From assembly GCA_002437285.1 (NCBI GenBank), contig DJOV01000031.1:5277-16091 (forward strand): a stretch of DNA of 10,815 bases, in the 5' to 3' direction. The stretch is from Prevotella sp. UBA6429. GTDB taxonomy: Bacteria; Bacteroidota; Bacteroidia; Bacteroidales; Bacteroidaceae. Numbering within the stretch: position 1 is the stretch's first letter; each line of letters opens with the position of its first letter. Under the pieces are notes generated by a model. It was not told the origin of the DNA. It searched no databases and saw only the letters and a program-made list of their open reading frames with translations. The position numbers and the translations under genes were made by a program. This document shows positions 1 to 9,500 of this stretch, in pieces.

Positions 1-6
1 TTGTTA

Positions 7-41
7 CCTAAAGGTGGTAATTCATAGAACCCTCCTTTAGG
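7..41. repeat. Imperfect inverted repeat (hairpin 1) in the leader
   Basis: Arms 7-17 (CCTAAAGGTGG) and 31-41 (CCTCCTTTAGG) pair over 11 positions with one T-T mismatch, around a 13-base A/T-rich loop (18-30). No T-run follows, so it does not look like an intrinsic terminator for an upstream gene. It lies about 80 bases before the start of the peptidase gene and could be part of a 5' untranslated region or a dispersed intergenic repeat. The pairing is read directly; any role is unknown. Confidence 0.55.
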
Positions 42-70
42 GCTTACAGGCCTCGGCTGGCGGCAAGCCC
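40..70. repeat. Inverted repeat GGGCTT/AAGCCC (hairpin 2) in the leader
   Basis: Perfect 6-bp arms at 40-45 and 65-70 enclose a 19-base GC-rich loop that itself contains the palindrome AGGCCT (48-53). The left arm shares bases 40-41 with the stem of hairpin 1, so the two full stems cannot form at once, although both can form if one is trimmed by a pair or two. The GGGCT/AGCCC core also occurs in the small hairpin at 10794-10806 at the other end of the window, which may indicate a genome-wide intergenic repeat type. Function unknown. Confidence 0.45.
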
Positions 71-121
71 ACCAATGATTCAGAATAACAATAATTATCA
101 ACCACAAAACAACACACATTT

Positions 122-3100
122 ATGAATGGTCTTAAACGGTTGCTACTGGCCTCCGCCATCAGCGCGGGATGCCTGCAAGGCGCTTGGGCTATCGGGGCTT
201 ACCCGCACCCCATCGTCATGCGACAGCCAGACGGCACCACCTTGCTGGTCAGGATTCAAGGCGACGAGAACTACCATTTCGTCACGACGGCTGACGGATT
301 CCTCCTGCAAAAGGACAAAAGCGGGTTCTTCTGCTATGTCGACTATGACATGAGAACCGGCAAACGCGTCCCCACTCGTCAGCGAGCACACAACATGGAC
401 GAGCGCACCGACGAGGAGAAGCAAACGCTGGCTCACCTCACTGCCGCGCAAACCATGAACGCCGACTTCCTGAAACGACATGCCATCACGCGCAAGGCTC
501 CCGCCAAGACGATATCACCACGCATCGTGGCGCCACGACACGTCATGGGCAAGAACGCCAAGGTCAGGGAGTCACAATATCTCGTCATCCTCGTCAACTT
601 CACCGACAGCGTGATGCGACACGCCAACAGTGACTTCGACCGCTGGCTCAACGAGCCGGGATACAGCGTCAACGGAGGAACGGGAAGCGTCAAGGATTAC
701 TGGCGCGACAACTCCATGGGACAATTCATCCCCAACTTCAAGGTTGTGGGCCCATACACGCTCTCCAAGCCTACTGCCTACTACGGACAGAACTACGGTG
801 ACTCGGGCACCGACCTCAATCCGCGCGACATGGTGAGCGAGGCCCTCGCCCTCGCCAAGGAGAACAACCCGGACCTCGACTTCTCACAGTTTGACAACGA
901 CGGCGACGGCGAGATGGACAACTGCTACGTGATCTACGCGGGCTACTCGGAGGCCAGCACGGCCAACGTCAACGACATCTGGCCGCACAGCTGGAACTTC
1001 ACTACGGCCGACGTCTACGGCAACATACCCGACATGCCTGAATACGATGGCGTGAAGGTCAACAACTACTCGTGCTCAGCAGAGCTCGTGGGCATGCCCG
1101 GCAGCCCCGCTGTGCCATCGATGGACGGCATCGGCACGTTCACACACGAGTTCGGACATGTGCTCGGACTGAAGGACATGTACGACACCGACAGCTACAC
1201 CAACGGCAACGCGCTCGACCCGGGCGCCTACAGCCTCTATGCATCGGGCAGCTACAACAACAGCAGCAACACGCCGCCCTGCCTCATGGCCTTTGAGCGC
1301 ATGCAACTGGGATGGATGAAGGAGGGCGAGGACATCATCGAGCTCAAGGAGCCCGAGGACGTGACGCTCGACAACATATCCGCCAACAAGGCGCGCTTCA
1401 TCAACGCGCAACCGGGAAGAGCCGACGGTACGGGAATGGAATGGTTCATCCTCGAAAACCGCCAGCAGACCGGATGGGACAAGTACATCCCGGCCCACGG
1501 CCTGCTCATCACCCACTACGACTACACCAAGGAGATGCAGGAGAAATGGTGGGACAACAACGGCCCCAACAACGTGGCGCAGCACCGGTGCATGTACATC
1601 GTGCCTGCCGACGGCATCGACGACAGCAACTCGCGCAGCGGCGACACCTACCCGGGCTCGTCGGCCAACACCGAGTTCACCGACACGTCGACACCTGCCG
1701 CCATCAACTGGAACAATGAGAAACTGGGCGTGCCGGTGACCAACATCAACGAGGGCGACGGCCTCGTGCACTTCCAGGTGAGCGGAGGGGCCAGCAAGTG
1801 GAGCACCGTCAAGACCCTCGTCCCCGAGGACGTGAAGGATGCGACTGCCACGTTCCGCGCTGACATCGACAATGCCGGTGACGCCAAGGCCGTCGAGGTG
1901 GGCTTCTGCTGGGCTCTGTCAAGCGACACCAAGGAGCCGCGCCTCGGAGACAAGGCCACCATGAGCAAGGCCACCGACAACGCCAGCACATCATCGGTGA
2001 CAGTCGACGGCCTGATGCCCGGCGTGGAGTATGGCGTGCGGGCTTACATGAAACTGGCTGACGGAACGACTACTTACGGCTCAACCGTGCCCTTCACGAC
2101 AGAGTGCAAGACGGCCGTGGTGGACATCGACCATCCGTTCACCGACGACTTCACATCGTGGACCAACGGACAGCCTGACTGCTGGAAGATTGTCGACAAC
2201 AACAGTGACGGCACGACGTGGATTGCCGATGAGTCGTCCAACTCTATCGTCTACTCGTTCAACTACTGGAACGACGCTGACGACTATCTCATCTGCCGCC
2301 GGCGCATACACGTGCCGGAGCATGGCACACTGTTCTTCACGCGTGGCGTGTCGGAGCAGACGGCCATTGAGAACCTAGAGGTGCTCGTGTCCACCAAGTC
2401 GAGCGACCTGAAGGACTTCCACGTGCACGAGCGCCTGTCGTTCGCCGACTACTTCTACCAGCAGCACATGGAGGAGGTGGACCTCAGCCAATATGCCGGG
2501 CAGGACATTTACCTGGCCTTCCGTTGCTGCTCCGACAAGATGCAGGGCGACCTGTGGCTTTGGGACGTGATGGTGACCGACAAGCTCCAGACACCGACCA
2601 TCACCAAGTTTGAGCGCAATGCTGACGGAGGACTGCACGTGGAGTGGACGCCCGTGGAGGGCGCAGCGGGCGCACCGGGCTACAACTCGCCCTATTACCT
2701 CTACTTCGGCAAGGAGACCGACGAGGTCAACCAGGTGGCTGAGTTCACGCCGATGTCCGCCTACGAGGAGTCGGTCGGCAATGTGGCCCTCTACAACGGG
2801 GGACTGTTCTTCACCGGCAATGGCAGCGTGACGCTGAAAGACTATCCCGAAGGCATCGACCGCTGCATGTTCATCGTGACGACAAGCGGCCCGCTCGGCT
2901 CGTCGACGCTCTCCGTAGAGGGAACCACCGACGGCTCGACGTGGCAGATGGTTGGCCCGAAGACGGTCTGCAAGGAGTATGACGCCGATGGACAGGAAGT
3001 GGACCTCACATCTTACCTCACGGGCAAGCACTACCGCCGGCTGCGCTTCACCTTCCAGCATGGGGGACGCAACGCACGCGTCAAGTACCTGTCACTGGTC

Positions 3101-3526
3101 TACAACGACGGCAAGGTCTACAAGGACCTGGCCGCCGGTGGTGTCAACAACAATTACATCGACATCAACCCGACCACCGAGGGTGAGTTTGACACCGGCA
3201 AGTACAAGGTCTGGGTGGCTTCCGGATGGTACGGCCTCTATTATGACGAGTCGGTGCCGGCCTATTACGAAGCCTCTGCCACAAGCATCGGCGACGGTGT
3301 CAAGGGCACAGGCGTCACACTTGCCTCAGGTGCCGACGGACTGCACGTGAGCGGCGTGAAGAAAGGCTACACCGTGACTGCCACCTCGGCAGCGGGCGTG
3401 GAGCTCTTCCGTGCCACGGCCGACGGCAGTGACATCGTCATCCCCGCAGGCCACAGCCAGGGCTTTGCCGTGATAAGCGTCAGCGGCGAAGGCCACTCAT
3501 GGCACACCAAGACATTCATCCAATAA
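122..3526 (+). CDS. Secreted M6-family (immune inhibitor A-like) zinc metallopeptidase with choice-of-anchor J domain and T9SS-type C-terminus
   Basis: Predicted secreted endopeptidase of 1134 residues. Residues 1-23 form a signal peptide (KR, hydrophobic core, AWA cleavage site). An M6 N-terminal prosegment follows (about 26-117, AYPHP...QPDGTTL), then a basic linker (118-150) that could be an activation site. The catalytic domain spans about 151-555 and has the metzincin zinc site HEFGHVLGLKD at 342-352 (His342, Glu343, His346, Asp352), a calcium-type loop DNDGDGEMD at 258-266, and the family's AFERMQLGW and ENRQQTGWD signatures. Tyr373 in SLYASGSY sits where the Met-turn methionine is expected. 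The C-terminal part has an Fn3-like domain (about 559-663), a choice-of-anchor J / MAM-like domain (about 667-821), a second Fn3-like and a discoidin-like beta-sandwich (about 823-999), and a final region of about 75 residues resembling a T9SS sorting domain but divergent. The start is the first ATG of the frame, before the signal peptide, in an A-rich context with no Shine-Dalgarno sequence. First gene of a probable operon with the gene at 3543. The peptidase family is clear; substrate unknown. Confidence 0.95.
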   Translation: MNGLKRLLLASAISAGCLQGAWAIGAYPHPIVMRQPDGTTLLVRIQGDENYHFVTTADGFLLQKDKSGFFCYVDYDMRTGKRVPTRQRAHNMDERTDEEKQTLAHLTAAQTMNADFLKRHAITRKAPAKTISPRIVAPRHVMGKNAKVRESQYLVILVNFTDSVMRHANSDFDRWLNEPGYSVNGGTGSVKDYWRDNSMGQFIPNFKVVGPYTLSKPTAYYGQNYGDSGTDLNPRDMVSEALALAKENNPDLDFSQFDNDGDGEMDNCYVIYAGYSEASTANVNDIWPHSWNFTTADVYGNIPDMPEYDGVKVNNYSCSAELVGMPGSPAVPSMDGIGTFTHEFGHVLGLKDMYDTDSYTNGNALDPGAYSLYASGSYNNSSNTPPCLMAFERMQLGWMKEGEDIIELKEPEDVTLDNISANKARFINAQPGRADGTGMEWFILENRQQTGWDKYIPAHGLLITHYDYTKEMQEKWWDNNGPNNVAQHRCMYIVPADGIDDSNSRSGDTYPGSSANTEFTDTSTPAAINWNNEKLGVPVTNINEGDGLVHFQVSGGASKWSTVKTLVPEDVKDATATFRADIDNAGDAKAVEVGFCWALSSDTKEPRLGDKATMSKATDNASTSSVTVDGLMPGVEYGVRAYMKLADGTTTYGSTVPFTTECKTAVVDIDHPFTDDFTSWTNGQPDCWKIVDNNSDGTTWIADESSNSIVYSFNYWNDADDYLICRRRIHVPEHGTLFFTRGVSEQTAIENLEVLVSTKSSDLKDFHVHERLSFADYFYQQHMEEVDLSQYAGQDIYLAFRCCSDKMQGDLWLWDVMVTDKLQTPTITKFERNADGGLHVEWTPVEGAAGAPGYNSPYYLYFGKETDEVNQVAEFTPMSAYEESVGNVALYNGGLFFTGNGSVTLKDYPEGIDRCMFIVTTSGPLGSSTLSVEGTTDGSTWQMVGPKTVCKEYDADGQEVDLTSYLTGKHYRRLRFTFQHGGRNARVKYLSLVYNDGKVYKDLAAGGVNNNYIDINPTTEGEFDTGKYKVWVASGWYGLYYDESVPAYYEASATSIGDGVKGTGVTLASGADGLHVSGVKKGYTVTATSAAGVELFRATADGSDIVIPAGHSQGFAVISVSGEGHSWHTKTFIQ

Positions 3527-3542
3527 CACGAATTTTCATCTT

Positions 3543-6500
3543 ATGAAAGCAAACAAGATAACAAACCTGTTGCTGGCCACGGCTGTCTGCGGTGTGGCGT
3601 GGGCTTCCATGGGGGCCTTCACCGACAACGCTCACAAGAACGTTGGCGACAGCGAGAAGGTGCGACCCTCGCAAGGGCTGGCCAGCCTCGCCCCCATCAG
3701 CCACGCCCACTACACACCCCTCAAGGCTGAGGGCAACAACGGTGTGCCCTACGGGCTGAAAGCGGAGGGCGTGAGCGACCGCGCCGTCACCCTGTCATGG
3801 ATATCGCCGGAGCCTGTCGACGGCTATTTCGAGGATTTCGAGAGCCACAGCGATTTCGAAATCAACTCCGCAGGCAACATCGGCTGGTCATATATCGACG
3901 CCGACAACAAGAGCACCTATACCTGGCAGGCATGCACATTCCCCAACCAGGGACAGAAGATGGCGTTCATCGTGATGAACCCGTCGCAGACATCTCCCGC
4001 CACCGACGAGAACCCCGACTTCACGCCACACTCGGGCAAGAAGATGCTGGTGGACTTCTGCGCCGTCGATGCGCAGAACAACGACTACATCATCTCGCCC
4101 GAACTGTCGTTCGACCAAGATTTCCAGGTGAGCTTCTACGCACGAAGCTACAAGACCGGAACCAACTTCAGCCCTGAGCGCATACGTGTGGGCTACTCCA
4201 CGACAGGCAAGCGCCCGTCAGACTTCACGTATGTCAGCGAGAGCCCTTACGTGGAGCTGCCGGCACAGTGGACGCTCGTGAAGTACACCATTCCGAAGAG
4301 CGCCAAGTACGTCACCATCAACAGTGTGTCCGACGATGCGTTCATGCTGCTCATCGACGACATCTTCATCGGCACCAACAAGGTGCGCCCGGCTTCGTCG
4401 AAGGTGGCGCGGGCTGCCGCCAAGACCCCTGTGGTGGGCTTCAACGTCTACCGCAACGGCGAGAAGGTCACGGCGAAGCCCGTGGACGCCGTGACGTTCA
4501 CCGACAGCGTGCCTGACTATGGCGACTACTCCTACACCGTGACGGCTGTCCGCCAAGACGGCACGGAGTCGACGCAGAGCGAACAGCTCCAGGTGAATGT
4601 GCCCGACACGCGCATGCTGCCTTTCGAGGACGCCTTCGACGACTGGACACTGCACGAGGACAAATGGACCGCCGAGCAGCTCGACGGCTCGGAGGAGTCG
4701 AAATGGTCCATCGACTATTATGAGTATGGTCTCGTCGACCCGGCAGCTACCTACTCGTGGTCAGCCAAGGACAACTACAATGAGGCCCTCAACACGAGAG
4801 AGCTCCACACAGCCGACCGCAACAACACGGTGCTGCGCTTCCAGTTGCGCCTGCGCAACTCGGAGAAGGCCAATGTCGACTGCCTCTCCGTGGAGGTGAC
4901 AAGCGACGACGGCAAGACATGGAAAGAGATCAAGACCTACGACAACGCCAACGGGGGCTTCGAGTGGACCACCATGCAGTTTGACCTCGGCAAGTATCTG
5001 ACCAGCGACCTCTTCAAGGTGCGCTTCCGTGCCCATGGCGCCAACGCCAAGTGGATCAACTACTGGTATGTCGACGACATCAAGATATGGAATCCCGTAT
5101 GGACAAGCGGCAAGCTCAACGTCGTTTCCGACGCTGAGGGCAGCATCGGCGGATGCGAGGTGACGCTCACCGGCGACAACGGTGCGGTGGTGAAGGACAC
5201 GACCGACGCCAACGGCAACATCAGCCTCGACCGCATCGAGGCGGGCACCTACACCGTGAGCATCGCCAAGCCGGGTTACAACATCTACCGGGGCTCATGG
5301 CAGGTGAACAGCGGCACCGACAATGCGTTCAGCGCAAGACTGACCAAGCCCTCGGTGTCGCTCTCCGCCACAAGCATGGCAGCCGACATGGCAGCCGAGG
5401 ACTATGCCGTGAAGAAGTTCTCCATCACCAACAACGGTGACGGTGAGCTGACGTGGCACTTCGGCACGCAAGCCGCCAAAGCCTCAGGCGACGACAGCAA
5501 CCGCTGGGAGACACAACCCTCGTTCACGGCGTCAAGCGACCTGCAACAGTCGATTGCCTTCGACGGGGAGTACTACTACACCACCTCATCAGTGGAGCTG
5601 GGCAAGTTCTGGAAGTATGACCGCAACGGCAAGTTCATCGAGCAGTTCAGCATCCCGGAGATGTACTACGCGCTCTATGACCTCACCTACGACGGCCGCT
5701 ACTTCTACGGCAGCGACTACTCCAGCCGCATCTTCAAGCTCGACTTCGACAACCGCCGCATAGCCGGCATCATCCATGTCAACTCGACCAACGCCTCCGA
5801 CCAGGCGACCATCAAGAGCCTGAAGATCACCCACATCAGCTATGACCCCGACCGCAAGGGCTTCTGGGTGGGCAGCTTCACCAACATGTTCTTCATCAAT
5901 GCTGAAGGCAAGATGATGACGGGTGTCATCAACCTCGCCTCCTCGGGCAGTGTGGCCATCTATGGCTCAGCCTATGACAACGTGTCGCCCGGCGGCCCTT
6001 ACCTGTGGCTTTCAGACATGACAGCAGAGAACACCGACCAGATAGACAAGGTGCTCATCAGGCAGTTCAGCGTCAGCCGCCTGGCCATGACCGACGTGAA
6101 GCATTCGCTCACCGACGCTCCGGGCTACGTGCTCGGCAACCAGACCTCGGGCGAGAACTACGTGTGCGGCATCTTCGCTTCCACCGATGTGGTGCCCGGC
6201 AAACTGACGCTCATGGGCGCGCTCAACCAGATGCCCAACCTCTTCTTCCGCTACACACTCTGCGAGACTGACAAGTGGCTCAGCATCACGCCCAACCACG
6301 GCACACTCGCACCGGGAGCCACACAAGACTTCAGCATCGGGCTCGACGCCCTTGAGGCCAAGCAGGGCGACTCGTTCACGACACATGCCGTGCTGAAGAC
6401 CAATCCCGAGACCGACGACCAGGCGGTCGCCATCAGCCTCAACGCCACAGGCGAGTCGGCTACGCCGCGTCCGCAAAACGTCATGGCCACGGCGGGCAAC

Positions 6501-9500
6501 CAGTGTGCCACCGTCACCTGGCAGAAAGGCAACGGATCCGCCACGGCCGACGGCTACAACATCTACCGCAACAACCACCGCGTGAACACCGCGCCCGTCA
6601 AAGGCCTCACGTTCACCGACAGCCAGCTCACCTATGGCGAATACACGTACAAGGTGACTGCCGTCTACGGCTCCAAGGAGTCGCGCATGAGCGACTCCGT
6701 GAAGACATTCGTCAAGGACGGAGCGCAATACTACGCCCCCGTCAACCTGGCCTCCACCATCGACGGCAACAAGAACGTGCACCTGTCATGGGCCTCACCG
6801 CTTGCCTACGCCGACAAGGACGCCACGATGGCATGGTGCAACGGCAAGCACGCCGATGACATCGGCCTCACCGACGGCGGCATCTATTATGCCGGCGTGG
6901 CATGGGACGCCGACGACATCGTGCCTTACCGCAACAAGCGCGTGAAGTCGGTGGCCGTGCAGATCGTGAACCCTGTCACCTACATGGCGCTCATCATCCA
7001 GAAGGACGGTGAGAACATCTACAAGAAACGCTACAACGGTGACCTGAAGTACGATGGCACCCTCTCGGAGATTCCCGTCGAGGGCGACGTGGTGCTGGAG
7101 CCCGGACACCGCTACACCTTCGGCTTCCAGATCATGAGCGACGCTGGCGTGCAGCCACTCGGCATCGACGACTCCAAGGCTGTCTTCAACAAGGGCAACC
7201 TGCTGTCGAGCGACGGCAAGAGCTGGCACTCGGCTTCCATATCGGGCATTGAGGGCAACTTCAACATCCGCGTGAATGTGGCATCGGCAGCCAGCGACGA
7301 GCAGCAGCCCGTGGGCTACAATGTCTACCGCGACGGCGAGAAGGTGAACGCCGAGGTCGTCAGCGCCAACACCTACAATGACGTGCTCCCGACGACCGGC
7401 ACACACACCTATACCGTCACGTCGGTGTATGCCGACGGTGGCGAGTCGGCCATGAGCCAGGCTACAAGCGTGGAGGCCTATGAGATCAAGGACCGCACCG
7501 CTCCCCACAACATCCACGTCGACGTGGAGGGCAACCGCGACATATCGCTCCGCTGGGACAACCCGACCGTCGGCGGACAGCAGACGCTCAGCGCCGACCT
7601 CACACGGCGCCCCGTGACCACGGACAACGACTGCCCGGAGTTCATCTCCTCATTCCGCGGTCCGAAGTCGGGAATGGCCGTCACCACTGACGGCAAGTGG
7701 ATCTACACCTCCATCTACAATGAGGACGGACGCATCGAGAAGTATGACCTGCAAGGCAACAAAGCCGGCAGCTACAAGATAGACGACATCGACGGCATAC
7801 GCAACATGGCGTTTGACGGCGAGTGGCTCTACATCGCCGACAACACCAACTACATTCACCGCGTGGACCCCGCCACGATGCAGAACCTTGAGGACATCTC
7901 CATCTCCGAATACTCACGCCACATGGCCTACGTGCCCACGCTCGACAACGGCAACGGCGGATTTGAGGTGGGCGACTGGGAGACGTCCATCTACGTGGCC
8001 AAGAATGGCGGCAAGCTCGGCACCGGCCCCTCCTTCAAGGGAGCGTCGGGCACAGCCTACTACGACGGCAAGATCTACGCCTTCGAACAGGGCAACGACG
8101 CCAACAAGTACACCATCGGCATCTACGACTTCGCCACCGGCGACCGCATAGGCTCGATAGACATGGGCAAATATGGCGAGATCGACAACATCGCACCGGC
8201 CACGGCAGGCGGCATGTCGTCGTTCACGTCAAAGGACGGCATCACCTATCTGCTGCTCGCGTTGCAGCGACAGGACGAGGCGACAGAGTTTGTGACGCTT
8301 GACCTCGGAGGACTGACCACCGTGGCCGGCTACAACGTCTACCGCAACGGGGAGAAGCGCAACAGCGAACTGCTCACCCGCCGCTACTTCGAGGAGACGG
8401 AGACGGCAGAGGGCACCTACGACTACGAGGTGCAGACCGTGTACATCAACGGCGACACATCCGGCATGTCGCACAAGGCATCAGCCACCATCTTCCCCAC
8501 CGGCGAAGCCAAGACGCCAGTCAATGTGCAGGCACGGCAGTCGAGCTATGGCTACAACGTGCTCCTCTCATTCGCCGACCCCGACATGTATCTCAACGCC
8601 GCAAGCGTGGAGCGCTTCGAGAGCCAGGCTGAGGGCAGCGAGGTGTACGCCGTGAAGGGCGAGCGCTACCAGTCGAACTGGACGGTCGTCTCCGACCAGG
8701 CGTTCGACGGATCCAAGGCAATGACGGCCGACAGGCAGAAGGCTGCGTTTGCCGTGGTGCCCACGGCGGGCATGAGCTACCTGCGCTTCGCCGCACACAA
8801 CGCCGACGACCATGACGGAGACGGCAAGCTCACGCTCTACTACTCCACCGGCGGCACCGACCGTGAGAACTTCATCTTCCTCAAGGACATCACCACGGCT
8901 GAAGCCTGGCAGGATGTGACATGCGAACTGCCGGCCGGCACGGAGTATGTGGCCTTGGCGAAGGAGGCCTCCCAACCCGCGCAATACGTAGACAACGTGG
9001 CACTCTACGCCGACGCGCCGCAGAGCAACGTCTACGGATTTGACATCTACCGCAACGGCACGAAGGTCAACTCGCAACCGGTGAGCGGCATCTCCTATGT
9101 CGACCGCAACCTGTTGCCCGGCAAGTATACCTACCAGGTGACACTGACCACGAAGACGGCCGCCGTCAGCGAGAAGTCGGCTCCCGTGAGCCTCGACCTC
9201 TACTACGACAACGGTTCGCTCGCACCGGCCAACCTGCGCGTCAGCCAGACCGCTGAGGGCAACAAGCTCTCATGGATGTTCCCGGCGCTCGGAGAACCCA
9301 TCTACCTGCGCTGGCACGACGGCTACAACTACAACGCAGGCGGCCTGTCCAACGGTGGCGCCTTCTTCGCAGGAGCCAAGTGGTTCGCATCCGACCTGAA
9401 GGGCTACGGCTCGCTCGCCCTGAGCGATGTCGAGGTGTACATCAACCAGATACCCGAGGCGCTCTTCCTGCTCGTCTACGAGAACAACACGCTGGTGCGC

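Noticed and set aside
1..121. Promoter for the operon
   Set aside because: No Bacteroidetes-type TAnnTTTG element with an upstream TTG could be found in the leader; the promoter probably lies upstream of the window or is too diverged to recognise.
161..172. Lipobox-like S-A-G-C (residues 14-17) in the peptidase signal peptide
   Set aside because: Serine rather than Leu/Val/Ile stands at -3, and a good signal peptidase I site (AWA, residues 21-23) follows. A T9SS-type tail also fits a non-lipoprotein cargo. A lipoprotein is not fully excluded.
1076..3061. Long minus-strand open frames opposite the peptidase gene (1076-1771 and 2375-3061), and similar ones opposite the large gene such as 6012-6782 and 6795-7517
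   Set aside because: Their translations are rich in Val, Arg, His, Ala and Leu with no family motif or signal peptide, as expected when GC-rich codons are read on the other strand. The plus-strand genes here have clear domain signatures throughout.
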